From CAVQBJ01 sp963710725 (lineage in GTDB: Bacteria > Actinomycetota > Thermoleophilia > Solirubrobacterales > Solirubrobacteraceae): 64,000 nucleotides of DNA. The DNA is taken from NCBI GenBank assembly GCA_963710725.1, contig CAVQBJ010000005.1:124001-188000 (forward strand). The letters run 5' to 3'. A program made the translations under genes and the position numbers. Of the stretch, positions 1-6,911 are shown piece after piece. The notes under the pieces are model-generated. The model searched no databases, was not told the origin of the DNA, and saw nothing but the letters and a program-made list of their open reading frames with translations. Numbering within the stretch: the stretch's first letter is position 1; the number at the start of each line of letters is the position of its first letter.

Positions 1-1197
1 GACGTCCATCTCCATGTTCGCGAACGCCGCGCCGATGCAGCGTCGAATCCCGCCACCGAAGGGAATCCAGCTGTACGTGTCGGGCTTGGCCTCGACGAAG
101 CGATCGGGATCGAAGCGCAGCGGCCGCGGGAAGACCCGGGCGTCGGTGTGCGTGAGCACCATCGACACGGCGATCGTCACCCCCGGTGGGATCACGTAAC
201 CGCCGAGCTCGAATGGCTTCATCACGAAGCGCCCGGCAAACGGGATGACCGGCCGCACGCGCTGGACCTCCTTGATCGTCGCCTCGCGCAGCGCCTTGCC
301 GCCATCGTCGGCCTCGGCCGTGAGCCGCTCCCACACGGCGGGGTGGCGCCGCAGGCGCTCGACGGCCCAGCTGAGCGTCGTCGCCGTGGTCTCGTGCCCG
401 GCCGCGAGCAGCGTCAGCAGCTCGTCGGCGATCTCCGCGAAGGCCATCGAGTCGCCGTCCTCGTGTCGCGCCTGGACGAGCAGCGCCAACACGTCGGTGC
501 GCGCGGCCAGGTCGGGATCGCGACGAGCGCGGTCGATGAGCTCACCGACGATGCGGTCGAACTCGCGGCGCATCCGGATGAACCGTCCCCACGGGCTGCG
601 CGGGCCGAGGTCGTGGTGCAGGAACGTGAGCAGGGCGAGCCGCGAGCCGAGTGTCACGAAGCGTGGCATGAGGTCGCGCAGCGCATCGAGCGTCTCCCCC
701 TCCGCCCCGAACACGGCGCGCAGGATCACGTTCAGCGTGATCCGCATCATCGGCTCGGTCGTGCGCAGCTCCACGCCCTCGGGCCAGCCGTCGATCTCGC
801 GGGCCGCCTCCTCGGCGATGATCGCCTCGTACCCAGCCATCCGCTGCCCGTGGAAGGACGGCAGCAGGAGCTTGCGCTGACTGAGGTGGCGGTCCTCGTC
901 GATGCCGAGCAGCGAGTTCGGTCCGAGGATTCGTCGCAGTGGGCTGCGATCGCCGGCGTGGAGCACGGTCGGATCGGCGGTGAAGACGCGCCGGATGAGA
1001 TCCGGATCGCTGACGACGACGATCGTTCCGATCCCGATCGCGTGCGCCGTGAACATCGAGCCGAAGCGCCCACGTTGGCGCTCGAGACCGCGCTTGTGGG
1101 CAAAGATCGACGTGAGGCTCTGCACGAGCTTCGGCGAGCGCGCACCGGGCGGAAGGCCCGGGACGGGCGCCGCGTTCGCCTGCTCTCCTACCAGCAT
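1..1197 (-). CDS. Cytochrome P450 (C-terminus beyond left edge)
   Basis: A haem-thiolate monooxygenase; 399 residues are visible and the gene runs off the window at base 1. The I-helix oxygen-activation motif AGHETT lies near residue 245, the K-helix ExxR is seen as EVQR, and the haem loop FGGGIRRCIG places the axial cysteine at about residue 387, so only the last few dozen residues are missing. An in-frame ATG at 1212 exists, but the ATG at 1197 has GGAGAG just upstream and is preferred. The substrate cannot be told from sequence. The downstream minus-strand neighbours (SRPBCC protein, enoyl-CoA hydratase) suggest lipid or hydrophobic-compound oxidation, but this is only context. No redox partner (ferredoxin or reductase) is visible. 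Confidence 0.93.
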   Translation of the reverse strand, partial: MLVGEQANAAPVPGLPPGARSPKLVQSLTSIFAHKRGLERQRGRFGSMFTAHAIGIGTIVVVSDPDLIRRVFTADPTVLHAGDRSPLRRILGPNSLLGIDEDRHLSQRKLLLPSFHGQRMAGYEAIIAEEAAREIDGWPEGVELRTTEPMMRITLNVILRAVFGAEGETLDALRDLMPRFVTLGSRLALLTFLHHDLGPRSPWGRFIRMRREFDRIVGELIDRARRDPDLAARTDVLALLVQARHEDGDSMAFAEIADELLTLLAAGHETTATTLSWAVERLRRHPAVWERLTAEADDGGKALREATIKEVQRVRPVIPFAGRFVMKPFELGGYVIPPGVTIAVSMVLTHTDARVFPRPLRFDPDRFVEAKPDTYSWIPFGGGIRRCIGAAFANMEMDV

Positions 1198-1373
1198 CGA
1201 CTCTCCAATCATTCGGCCGCGACGTCGTTCCCCACAGTGTCGACTGAGCCGGCCACCGCGCTTGACCTGTCGTCACCACACTCGACGGCTGTCGAGCGTT
1301 GGCCGGCCTTTCCCCGGTCCCGAAGGACCCTGATCGGGCGACGCGCTGGTCGCTCCCCGCGACTGACCGGCCG

Positions 1374-1748
1374 TCAGACCTCTGCCTCGACGAGCATGCG
1401 GATCGCGTCGAGCGTCGCCGACACGTCGCTCTCATGCTCGGTCCCGTGGGTCGTCTCCAGGAACAGGGTCAGGCGAGACCCGTCGTCGTCGGGGTCGACC
1501 TTCATCCATCCCCGGTAGCCGCTCGGCGCGCTCCAGTCGATGCGCCGCTCGGACGCATCGGCCGAGAAGGACGCCTGCCCGCGCTGCTCGTGACCGCCGT
1601 AGCGGGCGTCCACCTCGACGCGACCGTCGCCGGCCGGCCGGGCGGCGGTCATCTGCGGCACAAACCTCGGCAGGTTCGACACATCGGCGATCGCGGCGAA
1701 CACCGCGTCCGGCGCGGCGGCGACGTGCTCTGTGTGCTCATGTTGCAT
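1374..1748 (-). CDS. SRPBCC-family (polyketide cyclase/START-like) protein
   Basis: A 124-residue single-domain protein. The N-terminal pattern, in which a VAAAPDAVFAAIADVSNLPRF-like strand and helix lead into repeated beta strands, is typical of the SRPBCC helix-grip fold that binds hydrophobic ligands in a deep pocket. No catalytic residues can be assigned, so ligand and role are unknown. The start is supported by GGAGGGGAG about 5 bases upstream. It lies between a P450 and an enoyl-CoA hydratase on the same strand, so a role in small-molecule or lipid metabolism is plausible. A second SRPBCC protein occurs at 13904-14326. Confidence 0.8.
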   Translation of the reverse strand: MQHEHTEHVAAAPDAVFAAIADVSNLPRFVPQMTAARPAGDGRVEVDARYGGHEQRGQASFSADASERRIDWSAPSGYRGWMKVDPDDDGSRLTLFLETTHGTEHESDVSATLDAIRMLVEAEV

Positions 1749-1806
1749 CTCGGCTCCCCTCCGATGGAATGCGCGCCGCCCGGCAGCCTACCGGCAGCGG
1801 CGCGCA

Positions 1807-2652
1807 TCACGACTGCGGGCGCCGTCCCGCGAGCATCGCCGCCACGGCGTCGCGGTGCGCGGCGGTGGTGAAGCACATCGGCTCGGCGAACTCCTCCATC
1901 GTGATCGCCTGCTCCCAGGTGAGGTCGGCACACTGACGGAGCAGCGGCTTGGTCATGGCCACGAAGTGATCGGGCAGGGAGCCGATCTGCTCGCACCAGG
2001 CGGCGGCCGCGGGGAGAAGGTCATCGTGGCCGTGCACCTCATTGGCCAGGCCGGCACGATGCGCCTGCTCGCCGGTCAGCTCGCCGCTGCCGGCGAACAG
2101 GGCGAACGCGCCCTGGTAGCCGAGGCGGCGCGTGAGCAGCCACCCGCTGCCGACCTCAGGGACGAGGCCGATGCGCCCGAACGCCGGGACGAGCCGCGCG
2201 CGCTCGGACACGAGGATGATGTCGCAGGCGAGCGCGAACGCGAGGCCGACCCCGGCAGCCGGACCGCCGATCGCCGCCACGAACGCCTTATCCGAGCGGG
2301 TGATGATCCGAGCGATCGCGCCGAACTGCCCGCGGATCCACCGCCACACGTCCGTCGCGCCGCCCGGGCCGGAGTCGACCATCGGGTGCGCGACGTCGGC
2401 CATCAGCCGCAGATCGCCTCCGGCGCAGAACGCCGGATCGCGTCCCGCGATGACGATCGCCCGCACGGCGGCGTCGGCCGCCAGCTCCTCGAGCGCGGCG
2501 TGGAGCTGGAGCGTGAGCCGTCCGCTCAGCGCGTTGAGCGACGCGGGGTCGTCGAGCGTCACCACGGCGTGCGCGTGGTGACGCTCCACCGCGACGAGGT
2601 CTGGTCCTCCCTCCAGCCCGGCCAGCACAGATTCGTAGTCGAGCGCGGTCAC
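1807..2652 (-). CDS. Enoyl-CoA hydratase/isomerase family protein
   Basis: Crotonase-superfamily enzyme of 281 residues, expected to hydrate or isomerise acyl-CoA thioesters. The oxyanion-hole segment RDPAFCAGGDL and the second oxyanion helix (GPAAGVGLAFALACDI) are clear. I chose the GTG at 2652 because GGGAGGGGAGG precedes it; an ATG at 2676 gives eight more residues. The frame stays open far upstream into the divergent regulator gene, but that extension is not crotonase-like and is non-coding. A TetR gene starts divergently 69 bases away and probably controls both promoters. The reaction cannot be fixed because crotonase paralogues vary widely. Confidence 0.88.
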   Translation of the reverse strand: MTALDYESVLAGLEGGPDLVAVERHHAHAVVTLDDPASLNALSGRLTLQLHAALEELAADAAVRAIVIAGRDPAFCAGGDLRLMADVAHPMVDSGPGGATDVWRWIRGQFGAIARIITRSDKAFVAAIGGPAAGVGLAFALACDIILVSERARLVPAFGRIGLVPEVGSGWLLTRRLGYQGAFALFAGSGELTGEQAHRAGLANEVHGHDDLLPAAAAWCEQIGSLPDHFVAMTKPLLRQCADLTWEQAITMEEFAEPMCFTTAAHRDAVAAMLAGRRPQS

Positions 2653-2697
2653 CGCGGCGCCTCCCCTCCCCCGCATCGCGGAGCTTTGGAAAAAGGT

Positions 2698-2719
2698 CTC
2701 TAGAGGGTATCTTCTAGAG
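2698..2719. promoter_or_regulatory. Probable TetR operator, inverted repeat
   Basis: The sequence CTCTAGA, 8 spacer bases, TCTAGAG forms a perfect 7-bp inverted repeat ending two bases before the ATG of the TetR gene at 2722. A TTGGAA element at 2686-2691 and a TATCTT element at 2708-2713 could be -35 and -10 boxes, which would place the repeat over the core promoter and the transcription start at or next to the ATG. Autoregulation and control of the divergent enoyl-CoA hydratase are inferred. Confidence 0.6.
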
Positions 2720-2721
2720 CG

Positions 2722-3327
2722 ATGGCTCGCAAGGCGTTCACCGCGGACGGGATCCTCGACGCGGCACGGACGGTCGTCGCGCAGGGCGGAGCGCGCGCGC
2801 TCACCGTCGACGCGGTCGCGCAGGCCAGCGCGGCCCCGGTCGGATCGATCTATCACCGCTTCAGCTCGGTCGACGCGCTCATCGCGCGCCTGTGGCTGCG
2901 GGCCGCGCGCGAGTCGCAGGAGGCGGCGCTCAGCGCGGCCCGCGAGGCGGGCGGCGCGCCGAGGGACGTGTGCCTCGCCGTCGCGCTCGCGCTCTATGAC
3001 CACTGCCTGCGCGAGCCCGCCGACGCGGCGCTGCTCGGTTCCTTCCGCGTCGCCGACCTGCTGCGTCTCCAGCTCGACCCCGGCCTGGCCGACGAGCTGC
3101 GGCGCGTCAACGATCCGATCGACCGCCTCATGGGGCGCCTCTCCCGAGCGGTCTTCGGCCGGGCCGACCGCGACGCGCGCGACCTGCTGCTGCTCGCGTG
3201 CGTCGACCTGCCCTTCGGCGCCGCGACGCGGCACGTCCGCGACGGCGCACGCGCGCCGCGCCGCCGCCGCGAGCGCCTTGCCCTCGCCGTCGCCGCCGCC
3301 CTCGAGGAGAGCGAGGCGCCGGCGTGA
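2722..3327 (+). CDS. TetR-family transcriptional regulator
   Basis: A 201-residue repressor with an N-terminal helix-turn-helix at about residues 9-50 (GILDAARTVVAQGG, then VAQASAAPVGSIYHRFSS, a standard TetR signature) and a variable ligand-binding C-terminal half. There is no good Shine-Dalgarno sequence, and a promoter-like -10 lies only 8 bases before the ATG, so the mRNA may be leaderless. The gene is divergent from the enoyl-CoA hydratase at 1807-2652 and overlaps the following methyltransferase start by four bases (GTGA). An acyl-CoA or similar ligand fits the context but is a guess. Confidence 0.9.
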   Translation: MARKAFTADGILDAARTVVAQGGARALTVDAVAQASAAPVGSIYHRFSSVDALIARLWLRAARESQEAALSAAREAGGAPRDVCLAVALALYDHCLREPADAALLGSFRVADLLRLQLDPGLADELRRVNDPIDRLMGRLSRAVFGRADRDARDLLLLACVDLPFGAATRHVRDGARAPRRRRERLALAVAAALEESEAPA

Positions 3328-4097
3328 GCGCGGACGGCGGGGGCGCCCGCTACGACCGCATCGGCGCCGGGTACGCACACACGCGCCGTGAGGACCCGGC
3401 GATCGCCGCCCGCCTGCGGGCCGCGATCGGCGACGCGCGAACCGTGGTGAACGTCGGGGCCGGCGCGGGCTCCTACGAGCCGCAAGACCGGCACGTGATC
3501 GCCATCGAACCGAGCGACGTGATGGCGGCTCAGCGGCCCCCGGCGCTCCCGCCGGCGATCCGGGCGCATGCGCACGCCCTGCCGCTGCGCGACGCCAGCG
3601 TCGACGCCTCGCTGGCCGTGCTCACGCTCCACCACTGGGACGGCACCCAGGCCGCCGGCGTGCGCGAGCTGCGCCGCGTCACCCGCGGTCCGATCGCGCT
3701 GTTGACCTTCGATGCCGCGGTCAGCGCCCGCATGTGGCTGATGGCCGACTACCTGCCCGAGGTGGCCGAGCTCGATCGCCGCATCTTCCCGCCGCCGGAG
3801 CGCATCGCCGAATGGCTCGATGAGGACACCGACGTCGAGACGATCCCCATCGCCCGCGACACCCCCGACTGGACGCTCGGATCGTTCTGGGCCCATCCGG
3901 AGCGCGTGCTCGACCCGGTCGCGCGGAGCGCGACGTCCGGGTTCGCCCGCCTCGCGCCGAACGTGACGTCGCGTGTGGTGCGCGCCGTCGAGCGAGACCT
4001 GCGCACCGGCGCCTGGGCGGCGCGGAACGGACACCTGCGCGAGCTGCAGACCTACGACGCGGGAATGCGCCTCATCGTCTCACGACGGCGCGCGTGA
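3324..4097 (+). CDS. Class I SAM-dependent methyltransferase
   Basis: A 257-residue protein beginning at a GTG inside the GTGA overlap with the TetR stop codon, so the two genes are translationally coupled. SAM-binding motif I reads VVNVGAGAGSYEP near residue 38, followed by the acidic motif II segment HVIAIEPSD and a motif IV-like LAVLTLHHW. This is the UbiE/Methyltransf_11 type. The substrate is unknown. Coupling with TetR suggests expression together with the regulated locus. The frame is open further upstream, but that region lies within the TetR gene and is a shadow. Confidence 0.87.
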   Translation: MSADGGGARYDRIGAGYAHTRREDPAIAARLRAAIGDARTVVNVGAGAGSYEPQDRHVIAIEPSDVMAAQRPPALPPAIRAHAHALPLRDASVDASLAVLTLHHWDGTQAAGVRELRRVTRGPIALLTFDAAVSARMWLMADYLPEVAELDRRIFPPPERIAEWLDEDTDVETIPIARDTPDWTLGSFWAHPERVLDPVARSATSGFARLAPNVTSRVVRAVERDLRTGAWAARNGHLRELQTYDAGMRLIVSRRRA

Positions 4098-4260
4098 GCT
4101 GCCCACACCGTCGCGCGCATCGGCTCCGCCCGGCAGCTCTCACATCCGGCCCCGGCAAGTCTTAGACAGGTGGCCAAGGCGTGGCGCCCGGCGCAGATCA
4201 GAATGGGCCCCGCTTTCGACCTAGCGACCAGCTGACTCTGCCAGAAACCGAGGGGGTCCC

Positions 4261-4929
4261 ATGACGCAAGTGATCGTCTCCTACGACGGAACTCGTAATG
4301 ACCGCGACGCGCTCGCCCTCGGCGGGCTCTTTGCCAAGGCCGGAGCCGACATCACGCTGGCCTACGTGCGACACGCCGTCGAGAGCGACCCCGAGCGCGA
4401 GGCCGCCGAGCAGCAGGAGGCCGAGCACGTGCTGGCGGTCGGCGCCGAACTGCTCGGCAACCCCTCGGCCGGGCAGCGCGTGATCGTCAACCCCTCGACT
4501 GCGTCAGGCCTCGCCGAGCTCGCCGGTGAGCTCGGCGCCGACGTGATCGCCTTCGGTTCGAGCCATAAGACCCCTCCGGGCCGCGTCAACATGCCGCACA
4601 CCGCGCAGACGCTCGTCGAGCGCAGCGTCGCCTGCTCGCTCGCGCTCGCCCCCGCCGGACTGCGTCGTGAGCCGGTCGCGCACAGCATCGGCACCGTGCG
4701 CGTGGCGGCGGGCGACGACGACCCGGCAGCCCCCGCGACCGCGGCCAGCCTGGCGCACGCCCTGGGCGCCGTCGTCACCGACGACGACGCCGACCTCGTC
4801 GTGATCGCCTCGCGGCCCGAGGCAGCGCCCGGCAAGCTCCTGCTCAGCAGCCGGGCGCTGCAGCTCGTCGAGCAGTCCAGCGGTCCCCTGCTTCTGCTCG
4901 CGCGCGGCGCCACCTTGTCGTTCGGTTAG
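4261..4929 (+). CDS. Universal stress protein (UspA family)
   Basis: A 222-residue cytoplasmic stress protein. The N-terminus VIVSYDGTRNDRDALALG is the usual first strand and loop, and the first domain ends in GADVIAFGSSHKTPPGRV-type nucleotide-loop sequence. A shorter, degenerate second half (residues about 140-222) ends ADLVVIASRPEAAPGKLLL and VEQSSGPLLLLARG, so it looks like a compacted tandem Usp. GAGGGGG lies just upstream of the ATG. A paralogue with the same architecture is at 41494-42216. Stress or dormancy function is family-level knowledge only. Confidence 0.9.
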   Translation: MTQVIVSYDGTRNDRDALALGGLFAKAGADITLAYVRHAVESDPEREAAEQQEAEHVLAVGAELLGNPSAGQRVIVNPSTASGLAELAGELGADVIAFGSSHKTPPGRVNMPHTAQTLVERSVACSLALAPAGLRREPVAHSIGTVRVAAGDDDPAAPATAASLAHALGAVVTDDDADLVVIASRPEAAPGKLLLSSRALQLVEQSSGPLLLLARGATLSFG

Positions 4930-5046
4930 CGGCCCCGGTCCGGTCGCGGCGCGCGCGGCGAGCCGCGGTCTCGCCCAGGCCAGGCCCGCCTCGCCTCTAT
5001 CGTTGCGCTCGAGGTCCGTGTTCAGCGCGAACGACACCACGAGGCG

Positions 5047-5859
5047 ATGACCGCCGAGCGGAGCGGCGCGCGCGGCATAACGCTCGGGCCCGAGTCGCTC
5101 GCCGCGGTCTCGCACATCCTCCGCGACGGCGAGCCCGACCTCGTCGCGGTCGAGGAGCCGCTCGAGATCCGCGCCGGCGATGAGCCGATCGCCGTGACGA
5201 TGCGCACGCCGGGCCACGACGAGGAGCTCGCCGTCGGCTTCCTGTACGGCGAGGGGCTGATCGACGGCGCCGTCGACGTCGGCCCGACCGCGGACCTGGC
5301 AGCCAACACGATCGAGATCCGCGGCGGCCTCACACGCCTTCCCGCGACGCGGCGCTTCTACACGACCTCTTCGTGCGGCGTCTGCGGCAAGGGTGCGCTC
5401 GAAGAGGTGACGGTCCGATCGCCGCCGCCCTCGCGCGGGCCGCGCCTCGATCGGATGCTTCTGGCCACCTTGCCCGAGCGGCTCGTGCAGCCGGGCTTCG
5501 AGCGCACCGGCGGCCTGCACGCGACCGGACTGTTCGACGCCGCCGGCGAGCTCGTCTGCGTGCGCGAGGACGTCGGACGCCACAACGCGATGGACAAGGT
5601 GATCGGTCGCGCGGTGCTCGACGGGCGGACTCCGCTACACGACCACGTGCTCTGTGTGAGCGGCCGCCTCTCATTCGAGCTCGTGCAGAAGGCGGCCGTG
5701 GCCGGCGCGCCGATCCTCGTCGGCGTGGGAGCTCCGACGTCGCTCGCCATCGAGCTCGCCGCCGAGCGGGACCTGACCCTGTGCGGATTCGCGCGCGGGC
5801 GGCGCGTGCGCGTCTACACCGGCGAGCAGCGCGTTGCCGGTGTAGCGCACGCAGGCTGA
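5047..5859 (+). CDS. fdhD: Formate dehydrogenase accessory sulfurtransferase FdhD
   Basis: FdhD carries sulfur from a cysteine desulfurase to the molybdenum/tungsten bis-MGD cofactor of formate dehydrogenase. The 270-residue length fits the family. The mobile-loop cysteines are C110 and C113 in SSCGVCGKG, with the conserved segments DEELAVGFLYGEGLI, CVREDVGRHNAMDKVIG and SGRLSFELVQKA. GAGGCG precedes the ATG. No formate dehydrogenase or molybdopterin gene is visible here, so its client enzyme must be encoded elsewhere. The gene is convergent with the sigma factor, with six bases between their stops. Confidence 0.96.
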   Translation: MTAERSGARGITLGPESLAAVSHILRDGEPDLVAVEEPLEIRAGDEPIAVTMRTPGHDEELAVGFLYGEGLIDGAVDVGPTADLAANTIEIRGGLTRLPATRRFYTTSSCGVCGKGALEEVTVRSPPPSRGPRLDRMLLATLPERLVQPGFERTGGLHATGLFDAAGELVCVREDVGRHNAMDKVIGRAVLDGRTPLHDHVLCVSGRLSFELVQKAAVAGAPILVGVGAPTSLAIELAAERDLTLCGFARGRRVRVYTGEQRVAGVAHAG

Positions 5860-5865
5860 GCGCGC

Positions 5866-6777
5866 TCAGCCCGCGGCGGGCGACTCTCGCGTCCCTTCCG
5901 CGAACCGGTAGAGCCGGCCGAGCGAACGTCGCAGCACTCGCGAGACCTGCATCTGCGACACCCCGACCACGGCGGCGATCTCGCTCTGCGTCAGCTCGCC
6001 CGCGAAGCGCAGATGCAGGATCCGGCGCTCGTCGGGAGTCAGCAGCGGCAGCCCCGCGGACACCGCCGCCTCGGATTCGATGAACTCGTAGCGGTCGTCG
6101 TCGCCGCCGAGCGACTCGACGAGAGGCTCCATCTCGCCGTCGCCGCCCGGACGCGGGGCGTCGAGCGACAGCGTGTCATAGGCCCGCACGGCCTGCAGCG
6201 CGTCGAGCACCTGCTCGACGTCCATCTCGGTGTACTCCACGAGCTCGGCGACGGTCGGTGAGCGCCCGAAGCGGCCCGTCAGCTCACGCTGCGCGCGCTC
6301 GATCTGCATCGCTCGCTCCTGAGCGCCGCGAGGGACGTGCACCGACCACCCGGCATCGCGGAAATAGCGGCGCAGCTCACCGAGGATGGTCGGGACGGCA
6401 AACGTCGCGAAGCGGTGCCGTCGGTCCACCTCGAACCGGCCGAGCGCCTTCACGAGACCGAGGTTGGCCACCTGCACGAGGTCGTCGAGCGGCTCGGACG
6501 AGCGCACGTAGCGCAACGCGAGCTTGCGGGCCAGCGGCAGGTAGCGCTCGACGAGCAGCTCCCGGGCGCGCTGGTCGCCGTGATCCTGCCAGCGCCGGAA
6601 CAGCACACTCTCGTCGATCGTGGCCAGCGCCACGAGCGCCGGGCCGTCGTCCGGGTCGATGACCTTCTCGTGCGGACCCATGACCCTCCTGTCGTCCTTG
6701 CCGATGTTGGGGGTCGGCGCCAGGCCTGCCGGGCGCCCGTCCTTTACGGCTACCCATTCCGGCGCAGCGGTATTCAT
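5866..6777 (-). CDS. RNA polymerase sigma factor, SigB/SigF/SigG type
   Basis: A 303-residue group 3 sigma-70 factor. Region 2 is seen in ARKLALRYVRSSEPLDDLVQVANLGLVKALGRF and HRFATFAVPTILGELRRYFRD; region 3 follows (VHVPRGAQERAMQIERAQRELT); region 4 with its helix-turn-helix is LTQSEIAAVVGVSQMQVSRVLRR near the end. Such factors direct general-stress regulons and are usually held by an RsbW-like anti-sigma. No rsbV/rsbW pair adjoins it, but a PP2C phosphatase gene starts divergently about 130 bases away (6912), which suggests a partner-switching input. Several in-frame starts exist near the N-terminus (for example M33), so the exact start is uncertain. Confidence 0.93.
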   Translation of the reverse strand: MNTAAPEWVAVKDGRPAGLAPTPNIGKDDRRVMGPHEKVIDPDDGPALVALATIDESVLFRRWQDHGDQRARELLVERYLPLARKLALRYVRSSEPLDDLVQVANLGLVKALGRFEVDRRHRFATFAVPTILGELRRYFRDAGWSVHVPRGAQERAMQIERAQRELTGRFGRSPTVAELVEYTEMDVEQVLDALQAVRAYDTLSLDAPRPGGDGEMEPLVESLGGDDDRYEFIESEAAVSAGLPLLTPDERRILHLRFAGELTQSEIAAVVGVSQMQVSRVLRRSLGRLYRFAEGTRESPAAG

Positions 6778-6911
6778 CGACTTCGACCGGTCGGCGCACG
6801 TCGAACACGCGTTGACGCCGCGCCCGGCGCTGCGATACTGGGCAGACTCGTCCCTTGGGGTTTCGCACGAGTGACGCAGGAGGGGCGAGCCCCCGGGTCA
6901 GGGCCCATCAC

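Noticed and set aside
2653..3378. Upstream extension of the enoyl-CoA hydratase frame across the TetR gene
   Set aside because: The extension reads antisense to a clear TetR gene. The GTG at 2652 has a good ribosome site and begins the crotonase-like sequence.
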